Below, one piece after another: positions 15,029 through 21,969 of a stretch of DNA of 23,676 nucleotides. Below the pieces are notes generated by a model that made no database searches, was not told the DNA's origin, and was given only the letters and a program-made list of their open reading frames with translations. Each line of letters starts with the position of its first letter. Within the stretch, counting starts at the first letter, position 1. A program made the position numbers and the translations under genes. This DNA is from Candidatus Magasanikiibacteriota bacterium (lineage in GTDB: Bacteria > Patescibacteriota > Patescibacteriia > Magasanikbacterales > UBA922): contig JACRPD010000044.1 of NCBI GenBank assembly GCA_016214105.1, forward strand, positions 1 through 23,676, read 5' to 3'.

Positions 15029-15077
15029 AAATCCTCCTTTCTTTCCTGCCTCCTCCTTGAATTGTTGATTCCTCCTA
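15029..15077 (-). other. Cluster of Shine-Dalgarno-like AGGAGG sites past a stop codon
   Basis: Directly after the stop of the 468-aa gene, the minus strand carries three AGGAGG-type strings within 49 bases. None is followed at proper distance by a convincing start codon. Most genes in this window have no Shine-Dalgarno at all. Confidence 0.5.
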
Positions 15078-16484
15078 TTAATCGAACTCTGGTTCGGCCG
15101 ACGGCGATTCGGAAAAAATCGCGTTCAGCGTGTTGAGCGCCTGTGGCAGATCTTCTGCGGACAGCGTCGTGAACTGCTTGATCGCCCCCAGCGCTAGAGA
15201 GCGCTCTTCCGGTTGCTGCATCCGTCCCAGCAAAGCCGCCGCCTTGAGCGCTGGCAACAGCCACGGAGCATGCGTGAAGACAATGTGGAGATCGTCGGTT
15301 GATATGAATTCATCCGTCTCCGTTGACTCTCCCGCGTCGGCCACGACATCTTTCGCGGGCGGTTCGGGAGTAACTCTTGGGCGAGGACCAGGTTTGGGAC
15401 CATCCGCCCTGTTGTAGTTACTCATGTCGTTGGCCCAGTTGTACGACCCGTCGGCGTCAGTGATCAGTTCCTCTTCCCGAAGCCTGTCATAGAACTGCTG
15501 GGCATACATCACTGAACCCACGCCGAAGATCTTCTGGAGCGCGTCAGTGGCATGGCGATTGAACACGTACTCCTGTTTCTTTGCCGCGGTTTTGCCCGGA
15601 GTGTTATTCCAGGCCAGACGAACCCGATCCGCGAACGGCATCTTTTTGGCTCTCTCTTTCATTTCTCCTCTCTTTTCTTCTGATGCTGGCGCAGTTGTGG
15701 TATCACTGACTTCGTCGTCGTGCGGTGGCGGAACCGCTTGAGGAACATCCTCCGGAACTTCCACGGGTGGTGAAACAAGCACTGGCTCGGCCGGTGGTTG
15801 AGGCGCAGACGGTTCATGAGCCGGAGGTTCTGCTTTTGGCAAATCTCCAGCACCGCTTTGATCAGGTGGCGGAGAATGGCTATCGCCAACACCAGTACCA
15901 GACTCTGTCAGCAATCCTCTGCCTTTGCCGGTGAGACAATAGTGGTTCTGCTTGGGACGCTTGCCGCGCTCCAACCAACCGTCTTTAACGAGCTTGTTCA
16001 TTTCAGTGGAAAAGTACGCCCACTGAATAGATGCCCACCTGCGACTTGATCGACGGAGCGCAGTAAAGATGTCAGTATCCTGCGCCAGCCCGTCCTCATC
16101 AGCGCGTTCGTGCACTGCAAGCACGACCTCTCGCGCCTTGTCATGGTTGTCTGCTGGCGTTGAGACACTCTGCCCGTCTGACGGCTTGCCGCCGCCGGTT
16201 TGACACTCGCCACCGTTGTATGACTTGGGCGAGTTCAAAGCGAACTCGTCAACTGCCATCTTGGTGACGTGATATAGGGTTGCCTCGCCGTCACTTTTGC
16301 GAACCAGCCTCCCTTCTTTGACGAACTGGCCGAACACCATCGTTGGAAAGCTGGTGCTCTTGGTTTTCCACACCCCTTTTCGCAGCAACATCTCCACGCG
16401 GATGCTGTCCGACCAACCATCTCCCCTATCTGTGTTAATGACCGCCTGCAGTATCCTGGTAACATCGTCTTCTGGTATGTTCAT
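15078..16484 (-). CDS. Orphan protein with three winged-helix-like segments and Pro-rich linker
   Basis: A 468-aa protein of unknown function, and I recognise no family. Three segments have the helix-helix-helix-wing look of a winged helix, each ending with a basic or aromatic 'wing': about residues 1-80, 115-195 and 290-355. They are joined by low-complexity linkers, one strongly Pro/Ala/Glu-rich (about 205-265) and another carrying KPGPRPRVTPEPP (about 363-375). A helical tail follows (about 395-460). It is probably cytoplasmic, with no signal peptide or membrane segment. The ATG at 16484 has a perfect AGGAGG ten bases upstream, rare here, and the codons are GC-richer than the neighbours, suggesting acquisition or high expression. 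DNA or RNA binding is inferred from shape only. Confidence 0.7.
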   Translation of the reverse strand: MNIPEDDVTRILQAVINTDRGDGWSDSIRVEMLLRKGVWKTKSTSFPTMVFGQFVKEGRLVRKSDGEATLYHVTKMAVDEFALNSPKSYNGGECQTGGGKPSDGQSVSTPADNHDKAREVVLAVHERADEDGLAQDTDIFTALRRSSRRWASIQWAYFSTEMNKLVKDGWLERGKRPKQNHYCLTGKGRGLLTESGTGVGDSHSPPPDQSGAGDLPKAEPPAHEPSAPQPPAEPVLVSPPVEVPEDVPQAVPPPHDDEVSDTTTAPASEEKRGEMKERAKKMPFADRVRLAWNNTPGKTAAKKQEYVFNRHATDALQKIFGVGSVMYAQQFYDRLREEELITDADGSYNWANDMSNYNRADGPKPGPRPRVTPEPPAKDVVADAGESTETDEFISTDDLHIVFTHAPWLLPALKAAALLGRMQQPEERSLALGAIKQFTTLSAEDLPQALNTLNAIFSESPSAEPEFD

Positions 16485-16577
16485 TTTTGCTTAACCTCCT
16501 TTCTATTCAAAAGCGACAACTGTCTCCAAACGCACATTACGTCTGGACAAAATGTAAAGAACAGCAAACTTTTATAA

Positions 16578-16607
16578 AGTCTAACACGTCGCTCTATTTA
16601 CTGTCAA
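16578..16607 (-). promoter_or_regulatory. Promoter of the winged-helix orphan
   Basis: TTGACA (16602-16607), 18-bp spacer, TAGACT (16578-16583) on the minus strand, leaving a leader of roughly 90 bases before the AGGAGG-led ATG. Confidence 0.5.
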
Positions 16608-16658
16608 CAAGCCCCGACCCTTGAAAAAAATTCTACTATCCTATATCCTTACCCATAT

Positions 16659-17828
16659 ATGCCACGCGTTAAACTATTTGAACATAGCGCCAAAAGAATC
16701 ATGTGCAAACGGTTGTCTTTGCCGTATACTGGAATAGCTATTACTTCGCAAACAGACGTTGATAGCGCGGTAAAGACACTGGCTTCTGACAAAAAATATG
16801 TGGTTAAAGTTGATCAAGGGGTAAAAAAGAGATTTAAAAAGGGATTGGTGACTTTAGATATTAACCATAATCAAGTCAAAACAGCGCTTGAAAATTTAAA
16901 AAATAAAAATTTTAATTATTTTCTGATTGAAGAATTTGTCGCGCATAATGCTGACGCGGAAAAATATCTTTGCCTGGAACGGGAACGTGAGGGAATAACC
17001 GCAAGCGTTTCAACAGCTGGCGGAGTTGATATTGAAGACAATGCCGGCGCGATAAAAAAATATTTGCTTGATAGCGCCGGATGCGAAGCAGTAGCCGAAC
17101 AGATTGGATTAGATGTGGAAACAATAGCCAAGTTAAAACAAATCTTTGACGATTGTTATTTTTCTTTTTTAGAAATAAACCCGCTCATCGTTTTAAATAA
17201 CCGGCCGTATTTTCTTGACCTGGCCGCGCAAGTGGACAGCGCCGGACAATTTTTTGCCAATCACGCGTGGAATGAAACCGATATCGTGGAGGACAATAAA
17301 AAAACTCCGCAGGAAAACGCGGTCGCGGTATTGAAAAAAAACAGCCAAGCGTCATTCTCGCTTTCGGTAATAAATCCGGATGGCGCGATTTTTCTCCTGC
17401 TCTCCGGCGGAGGCGGAAGTTTGGTGGTCGCGGATGAAATATATAATCTCGGTTACGCGGATAAACTGGCGAATTACGGCGAATACAGCGGGAATCCGAA
17501 TGAAGAGGAAACTTATTTTTATACCAAACAAGTTTTATCATTGTTAAAAAATTCTAAATCAGACAAAAAAAATATTATTATCGGCGGTGGCGTGGCGAAT
17601 TTTACTGACGTGCGTATCACTTTCCGCGGGATTATCCGCGCTTTGGATGAAGACAAAGATATGTTAAATAAATTGGGTGTGAAAATTTTCGTCCGCCGCG
17701 GCGGACCGGGACAAACCGAGGGGCTGAAAATGATGAAAAAATTTTTGGAAAAAAATAATTTATGCGGCGCGGTGCATGGATCGGAATTGCCATTACAGGA
17801 AATAGTAAAACTGGCTACAAAAAAGTAG
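16659..17828 (+). CDS. aclB: ATP-citrate lyase, ATP-grasp/citrate-binding subunit
   Basis: A 389-aa protein matching the small subunit of the two-subunit ATP-citrate lyase, the N-terminal part of animal ACLY and related to succinyl-CoA synthetase beta. Residues 1-240 form an ATP-grasp fold with LEINPLIVL (171-179) and LDLAAQVDSAG (187-197) for Mg-ATP. The C-terminal citrate-binding part has LLSGGGGSLVVADEI, LANYGEYSGNPNEEETY and IIGGGVANFTDV, close to the ACLY segments. With AclA it would phosphorylate and CoA-activate citrate. The ATG at 16659 has no Shine-Dalgarno; a weak TTGAAA/TATCCT pair just upstream would give an almost leaderless mRNA. It is followed by aclA after a repeat. Confidence 0.9.
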   Translation: MPRVKLFEHSAKRIMCKRLSLPYTGIAITSQTDVDSAVKTLASDKKYVVKVDQGVKKRFKKGLVTLDINHNQVKTALENLKNKNFNYFLIEEFVAHNADAEKYLCLEREREGITASVSTAGGVDIEDNAGAIKKYLLDSAGCEAVAEQIGLDVETIAKLKQIFDDCYFSFLEINPLIVLNNRPYFLDLAAQVDSAGQFFANHAWNETDIVEDNKKTPQENAVAVLKKNSQASFSLSVINPDGAIFLLLSGGGGSLVVADEIYNLGYADKLANYGEYSGNPNEEETYFYTKQVLSLLKNSKSDKKNIIIGGGVANFTDVRITFRGIIRALDEDKDMLNKLGVKIFVRRGGPGQTEGLKMMKKFLEKNNLCGAVHGSELPLQEIVKLATKK

Positions 17829-17831
17829 CCA

Positions 17832-17937
17832 CTGTCATTGCGAGGAAGTTTACACTGAGCGAAGCGAAGTGAAGCAATCCAGTCGTCAACGATTAGCGAA
17901 CGTGGATTGCTTCGCCTGCGAAGGCTCGCAATGACAG
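17832..17937. repeat. 106-bp palindromic repeat between aclB and aclA
   Basis: It has perfect 13-bp terminal inverted repeats, ctgtcattgcgag (17832-17844) and ctcgcaatgacag (17925-17937), and an inner pair gaagcaatcca/tggattgcttc. It belongs to the widespread 'cattgcgag...agcaatc' class of bacterial intergenic repeats. An actgagcgaagcgaagtg stretch makes one arm longer than the other. Confidence 0.88.
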
Positions 17938-17958
17938 ACAACACCGGTATTATCACAT

Positions 17959-19749
17959 ATGCTGGACCTTGGTTATCTAAGAAAAACTGAACACAATATC
18001 ATCATGATTGGCTTGCATCCTCAAATTTTGCAATCAATGCTGGATTTTGATTTTCTATCCGGAAAAACCGCTCCGCAAACCAAGGCAATCATCGGCTCCG
18101 GCAGAAAATGGGAGAAATTTTTCTGGGGCAAAAAAGAATGTCTGATTCCGGTTTACGCGAAAGTTGATTTAATGCCGGCAAAAATAAAAGAGAAAATAGA
18201 TCTATTTATCAATGTGTCATCCGGACGCCGCGCGTTAGCAAGCACGCCCGAGACAATCGCGGCCCTGCCAAACCTGCGCGGCGGAGTCATCTTCGCGGAG
18301 AACCTGCCGGAAAAACACGCCATAGAGATTTGGAAAACCCTTCAACAAGTTCAGGGTAAAGAAAAAAATCTGTTTATCATCGGACCGGCCAGCGTGGGAA
18401 TTTTAATTCCAGGAAAGCTAAAACTCGGAGCGATTGGCGGCATTGAACACAATCAGCTGACTGCCGCGCGTTTATTCACGCCCGGAAATACGGCAGTGTT
18501 GTGTTCGTCCGGCGGTATGACAAACGAACTAATCAATCAGCTGGCCAATCAAAACATCGGCCTTTCTTTCGCGTTAGCTTTTGGTGGCGATCGTTTCCCG
18601 ATTCTAACTCCGGAATCAGCGTTTTTAACCGCGGAACAAGACGCGGAGACAAAACAAATAGTATATTTCGGCGAATTGGGCGGAACTGATGAATATCGCT
18701 TGGCGGAATTAATCAAAGAGAAAAAAATCACCAAGCCAATAATCGCTTACATTGCTGGCAGTGTGGCAAGCGTGTTCGCGGAACCGCCTCAATTCGGTCA
18801 TGCCAAAGCGCTGGCGCAAAAAGGAGAGGAAACCGCCGCGGCTAAAAAAATCGCCCTGCGCGACGCCGGCGCGCTGGTCGGCGAATCTTACGAAGAATTT
18901 ATAAATTTGATTAAAAATAATATTATGAACGACAACAACCAAACACGAAAACACGAAGACCTGTCAAACCGCAAACACACGTTGTTCACCTGCGCGATAT
19001 CGGGTGAAAAAAACGGCGCGCCGACAATTCTTAACGAGGAGTTGACCAAGCTCGCGGAACAAATGTCTTATCCGGAAATGATAATTTCCATTTTACTCGG
19101 ACACAAACCAAAATCAAAAGAGCTGGTTGACTTTACTGAATTGGTTTTGAAATTATTAACTGATCACGGACCATGCGTATCCGGCGCGGTCAATACGATG
19201 ATAGCGGCGCGCGCGGGCAAAGATTTGGTATCAAGTTTGTGTTCCGGTTTGCTGACTATCGGCGATCGTTTTGGCGGAGCGATTAACGAGGCGGCGAATA
19301 ATTGGCTGAGGGGCGCGGGAGAACAAACCGACCCGGCGGTATTTGTGGAAAACCGCGCAAGCGCGCAAAAACACATTGCCGGAATCGGACATAAAAAATA
19401 TAGCTCGCATCAGCCTGATCCGCGCGTGAAGATGATTTTAAATTTCAGCCAATCGCTCGGTCAAAAAACTTTCACCGGCTTCGCGTTGAAAATAGAAAAA
19501 ATCACTTTGGCAAAAAAAGCGAATTTAATTTTGAATGTTGACGGCGCGGTTGCCGCGGTAATGCTTGATTTGTTAAAAGAAAAAGAGGGATACGACAATT
19601 CAGCGCTGTCCGAACTTGTGGCATCAGAGTTTTTCAACGCCTTATTTGTCTTAAGCCGCAGTGTCGGTTTTGTCGGACATTATCTTGACCAGCGCCGGCT
19701 TGACGAAGGATTATTCCGTTTGCCGGAAGAAGAAGTGGCGAGTGTATAG
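17959..19749 (+). CDS. aclA: ATP-citrate lyase, catalytic (SucD plus citrate-synthase-like) subunit
   Basis: A 596-aa large subunit. The N-terminal half is a CoA-ligase alpha fold: FIIGPASVGILIPG (139-152), SSGGMTNELINQ (183-194), and phospho-His281 in QFGHAKALAQ. A short low-complexity bridge (about 323-343) leads to the citrate-synthase-like lyase domain. Its catalytic residues line up with human ACLY His900, His975 and Asp1026: His403 (TDHGPCVSG), His478 (GIGHKKY) and Asp528 (LNVDG), with 75- and 50-residue spacing. The nearby SGAHN of ACLY is SGAVN here. RFGGAI and GHYLDQRRL are also conserved. The product pair is acetyl-CoA and oxaloacetate. LQQVQGK (128-134) comes from an absorbed palindrome. 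The ATG at 17959 starts 21 bases past the repeat. Confidence 0.92.
   Translation: MLDLGYLRKTEHNIIMIGLHPQILQSMLDFDFLSGKTAPQTKAIIGSGRKWEKFFWGKKECLIPVYAKVDLMPAKIKEKIDLFINVSSGRRALASTPETIAALPNLRGGVIFAENLPEKHAIEIWKTLQQVQGKEKNLFIIGPASVGILIPGKLKLGAIGGIEHNQLTAARLFTPGNTAVLCSSGGMTNELINQLANQNIGLSFALAFGGDRFPILTPESAFLTAEQDAETKQIVYFGELGGTDEYRLAELIKEKKITKPIIAYIAGSVASVFAEPPQFGHAKALAQKGEETAAAKKIALRDAGALVGESYEEFINLIKNNIMNDNNQTRKHEDLSNRKHTLFTCAISGEKNGAPTILNEELTKLAEQMSYPEMIISILLGHKPKSKELVDFTELVLKLLTDHGPCVSGAVNTMIAARAGKDLVSSLCSGLLTIGDRFGGAINEAANNWLRGAGEQTDPAVFVENRASAQKHIAGIGHKKYSSHQPDPRVKMILNFSQSLGQKTFTGFALKIEKITLAKKANLILNVDGAVAAVMLDLLKEKEGYDNSALSELVASEFFNALFVLSRSVGFVGHYLDQRRLDEGLFRLPEEEVASV
18338..18356 (+). repeat. 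In-frame palindromic element in aclA
   Basis: ccttcaacaagttcaggg resembles the common ccttcgacaagctcaggg repeat. It is translated as LQQVQG in a surface-type position. Confidence 0.5.
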
Positions 19750-19759
19750 GCACACCCGC

Positions 19760-19788
19760 TTGATTTTTCCAGAGTTTTGTAATACTAT
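19760..19788 (+). promoter_or_regulatory. Promoter of tRNA-Pro
   Basis: TTGATT (19760-19765), 17-bp spacer, TACTAT (19783-19788), ending nine bases before the tRNA 5' end and just past the aclA stop. Confidence 0.55.
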
Positions 19789-19797
19789 GTTAATCAA

Positions 19798-19873
19798 CGG
19801 GCTATAGCGCAGGTGGTAGCGCGCATCGTTCGGGACGATGAGGCCGTGGGTTCAAGTCCCACTAGCCCGACCA
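19798..19873 (+). tRNA. tRNA-Pro (anticodon CGG)
   Basis: Acceptor stem CGGGCTA/TAGCCCG, discriminator A and an encoded CCA. The anticodon loop TTCGGGA gives CGG, reading CCG. The T-arm GTGGGTTCAAGTCCCAC is perfect. Its last 12 bases are also the end of the toxin gene on the other strand. Confidence 0.96.
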
Positions 19874-20482
19874 ATCAAGGCTGAACCTCGCCAGTGCTTT
19901 TTTGATTATTTCATCAGCAGTTGAAAACCCCTTTTTGTAAATAATTTGTTCGGAATAATCAATGTCTACAAAATAGGCAAGTTGGACTCGAAAAATTTTC
20001 TCATTAAATTCATTGCCAAAAATTTCCCGGCCTTTTGCCGTTATTTCGGAAATGGTGTGCTTAGTTTTCAAAATAAAATACAAATCAACGTAATCCTTCC
20101 ATTTGGCGCGACGGCCGAGCGCGAACGCTTTCATGGCGGCAAGAGTAAGAATGTCTGGTAGTTTCAAAACACTCTCAAATGATTCTGAAAAGTTTATTTT
20201 GTATGGAAATTGAAAAAAAGTGAACTTAACTCCATCTATCAAAAATGTGTATTCGCCTTTCTTATTAACGAGAATTGTGTCAATCGCCTGATGCTTCGCA
20301 ATCTTCGTTTTAATGGAATAATTACTGAATTCTTCAAAACGAAACAGATCAAAATCAATAGATTCCCGATGTCCAAGATGCAACGCGATGGCCGTGCCAC
20401 CCACTAAACCAAATTTTTTGGCGAACAATTTGACTGTGGGTAATAATTTCAATTGCGCGTGGGTGAAAATTTCTTTACGCAT
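19862..20482 (-). CDS. AbiEii/MenT-type nucleotidyltransferase toxin
   Basis: A 206-aa protein of the AbiEii toxin family (pol-beta-like nucleotidyltransferase). The catalytic core is VGGTAIALHLGHRESIDFDLF (about residues 27-47), with the GG(T/S) loop and the two metal-binding aspartates in DFD. A later KLPDILTLAAMKAFALGRR and WKDYVDLYFIL are typical of the family. Members can block growth by modifying tRNA or other substrates; the substrate here is unknown. It overlaps the upstream antitoxin gene by eight bases (ATGCGTAA), a translationally coupled pair. Its stop and last codons use the 3' end of tRNA-Pro read backwards. Confidence 0.87.
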   Translation of the reverse strand: MRKEIFTHAQLKLLPTVKLFAKKFGLVGGTAIALHLGHRESIDFDLFRFEEFSNYSIKTKIAKHQAIDTILVNKKGEYTFLIDGVKFTFFQFPYKINFSESFESVLKLPDILTLAAMKAFALGRRAKWKDYVDLYFILKTKHTISEITAKGREIFGNEFNEKIFRVQLAYFVDIDYSEQIIYKKGFSTADEIIKKALARFSLDWSG

Positions 20483-20729
20483 ATTTTTGAAAATACAATC
20501 TAAAATAATTCACAATCTCCGGGCGGTAATTAATCCTGACGCGATTGGTGTTCGCGCGAAAAACCTTCGCGACTTCTCTAATTCCCAAAAGAGCGATTAA
20601 CTCCCGCACATCTTTCATGTCGCCGTAATTCAAAATAGCCTCTACCACTACTCCGTTGGAAAGGCCGTCATAATTTTTCGTTGACCAAAACAGATGTTTT
20701 CTTTTCTTTACAAAATCGCCGGTAGTCAT
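20475..20729 (-). CDS. Antitoxin partner of the AbiEii-like toxin (DUF6922-like)
   Basis: An 84-aa protein, helix-rich, resembling the small proteins encoded in front of AbiEii-family toxins. The N-terminal part has HLFWSTKNYDGL, and the middle VRELIALLGIREVAKVF looks like a helix-turn-helix, with NRVRINYRPEIVNYF at the end. It probably represses the operon or neutralises the toxin. Position first in the operon and the eight-base overlap support the assignment; the domain name is from memory and less certain. Confidence 0.7.
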   Translation of the reverse strand: MTTGDFVKKRKHLFWSTKNYDGLSNGVVVEAILNYGDMKDVRELIALLGIREVAKVFRANTNRVRINYRPEIVNYFRLYFQKYA

Positions 20730-20775
20730 AGAGTGCTTCCAAAATAACGTTTGATAGATGGAAAAATTCCTCTAT

Positions 20776-20804
20776 AGTATAACAAATTTCCACTCAAAAA
20801 GCAA
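20776..20804 (-). promoter_or_regulatory. Promoter of the toxin-antitoxin operon
   Basis: TTGCTT (20799-20804), 17-bp spacer, TATACT (20776-20781) on the minus strand, giving a leader of about 40 bases. Confidence 0.55.
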
Positions 20805-20813
20805 ATTGAAAAA

Positions 20814-21119
20814 TCAGTCTTTCAACTTCCCATACTGCGCCGCCACAACTTTAACCACCATATTCTTCACGCTTTCCGCCAGCCCATTCTCAATCGCGTA
20901 TTTATCAACATATTCTTTAACTAACTTAACATACTGGTTCTTGTTAAGTTTCTTGTACTGGTCAGAAGCTACCACCTGCGCTTTTATTTTCGGATAAACC
21001 ACGGCCGCGTGGTCCAAAATTTGCTCGCGGACTTCCTTGCCTTTTTTAGTGACCGAGAGCCACATCAATCCGGCGCCCAGCAATCCGCCGAAAAACAGGC
21101 CTTTGTTGAATTTGCCCAT
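20814..21119 (-). CDS. YtxH-like small membrane-anchored protein
   Basis: A 101-aa protein. KFNKGLFFGGLLGAGLMWL (residues 3-21) is a single Gly-rich transmembrane helix followed by TKKGKEVREQILDHA, the pattern of YtxH/general-stress type proteins. A charged helical tail with many Lys and Tyr follows. Function unknown; such proteins usually sit in the membrane with a cytoplasmic coiled tail. I choose ATG 21119, because the longer frame from 21173 would translate the promoter -10 region. Confidence 0.7.
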   Translation of the reverse strand: MGKFNKGLFFGGLLGAGLMWLSVTKKGKEVREQILDHAAVVYPKIKAQVVASDQYKKLNKNQYVKLVKEYVDKYAIENGLAESVKNMVVKVVAAQYGKLKD

Positions 21120-21153
21120 AGTGTTTGTTGAATTATGAATTATTACTATTGGT

Positions 21154-21182
21154 ATTATACCAAAAAATTCCACGAACAGAAA
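21154..21182 (-). promoter_or_regulatory. Promoter of the YtxH-like gene
   Basis: Extended -10 TGGTATAAT (TATAAT at 21154-21159) on the minus strand, with a weak -35 TTTCTG 17 bp upstream. Confidence 0.6.
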
Positions 21183-21253
21183 CCCCTCTCCTTTACAAGG
21201 AGAGGGGCGAGGCCTGCCCGCATTGCTATGCTCAAGCGTTGCAGGCAGGGGTG
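21181..21253. repeat. Palindromic repeat with a second palindrome nested in it
   Basis: The hairpin cccctctcc/ggagagggg is followed by a second palindrome, cctgccc...gcaggcagg, inserted before the closing ggggtgag strand. This is the same repeat-inside-repeat layout as copies A and C. Confidence 0.7.
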
Positions 21254-21270
21254 AGTTTACACTCTGCTAT

Positions 21271-21684
21271 TCACAAATCCATTGCAAACAATAGAGTGTA
21301 TCGGTCAGCCATGTTGGGGCATGGGACCGATACTGGTATATGAACGCCTCGACTGACTTTCGTCAGTTGAGCGATTCTTCTTTCCCGCAATTGAGCTCGG
21401 AGAACTCCTCCTTGGACAGCACTCCTGCGCCAGAGTGGATCATTGCACTTCGGCTTTTTTGTAGCCTCTTGCACAACAGCCACCGTGGCCGCTGGCGACG
21501 TACTTGGCTCCTGCAAACCCTTGATGACCAGATTTACCGCGGCCCTCTCGGCCTTGATGGCGGCGCTGACGGCATCATCGCAGTCGCACTCCTCGGTCGA
21601 GCACCCACCCTGCACCACGCACAAGAACGCGAACAGCGCCATCGCCACCACGCCGGCGATCATGGCTCTCGTCTGCTTTTCCAC
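21271..21684 (-). CDS. Small Cys-rich lipoprotein
   Basis: A 137-aa predicted lipoprotein. From GTG 21684 the N-terminus is EKQTRAM followed by a hydrophobic core (IAGVVAMALFAFLCVV) and VQGGC, a lipobox-like site for signal peptidase II. The mature start CSTEECDCDDA is rich in Cys and acidic residues. The rest has no domain I recognise. The GTG is chosen because AGGA lies nine bases upstream and the signal peptide is then ideal; a GTG at 21726 and ATG 21663 are alternatives. Codon use is GC-richer than the neighbours, like the winged-helix orphan. It is transcribed from a consensus promoter with a leader of about 190 bases. Confidence 0.65.
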   Translation of the reverse strand: MEKQTRAMIAGVVAMALFAFLCVVQGGCSTEECDCDDAVSAAIKAERAAVNLVIKGLQEPSTSPAATVAVVQEATKKPKCNDPLWRRSAVQGGVLRAQLRERRIAQLTKVSRGVHIPVSVPCPNMADRYTLLFAMDL

Positions 21685-21819
21685 TGTACTATATCCTTTC
21701 CTGAAGTCCAGCAACGCACGGACCACCCGCGCGCTATTGTCCCAGAACCAGAACGTATTGTTCAGCCAAAATCAAACGATTCCCCAAAAACCGCTTGAAT
21801 TGGCAATAAAACCATATTC

Positions 21820-21866
21820 TATTGTAAAGTCAGCCAAAAAAGGCTGATCCGCCTCGGGCGGAAACA
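21820..21866. other. Two hairpins in the lipoprotein leader
   Basis: tcagcc/ggctga with an A/T loop and ccgcc/ggcgg lie in tandem in the transcribed leader. They could affect RNA stability or translation; this is inferred only from base pairing. Confidence 0.45.
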
Positions 21867-21876
21867 ATAACAAATA

Positions 21877-21905
21877 ATTATATCACAAAAAAGCCCTCTT
21901 GTCAA
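21877..21905 (-). promoter_or_regulatory. Consensus promoter of the lipoprotein gene, inside a terminator
   Basis: A perfect TTGACA (21900-21905), 17-bp spacer, and perfect TATAAT (21877-21882) on the minus strand. The -35 sits in the loop of the upstream gene's terminator. Confidence 0.88.
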
Positions 21906-21911
21906 GGGCTT
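21887..21911 (-). terminator. Terminator of the DsbA-like gene
   Basis: AAGCCCT/AGGGCTT with a seven-base loop and a T6 run on the minus strand, 58 bases past the DsbA-like stop. Confidence 0.85.
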
Positions 21912-21969
21912 CTCTGGTTTTGTGGTTCGCTTTGTTCCATTTTCCATGTTCCATGTTTCATTACACGAA

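Noticed and set aside
14890..15264. 124-aa minus-strand ORF overlapping the end of the winged-helix orphan
   Set aside because: It lies in another frame of the orphan gene and runs through the terminator; its tail is probably noise.
19180..19196. Loss of a catalytic His in AclA (SGAVN for SGAHN)
   Set aside because: The spacing to the other two catalytic residues matches ACLY when the DHG His (His403) is used, so the active-site His is present.
21340..21847. Two plus-strand ORFs over the lipoprotein region
   Set aside because: Their sequences are His/Pro/Arg-rich without domains, while the minus frame has a promoter, ribosome site and signal peptide.
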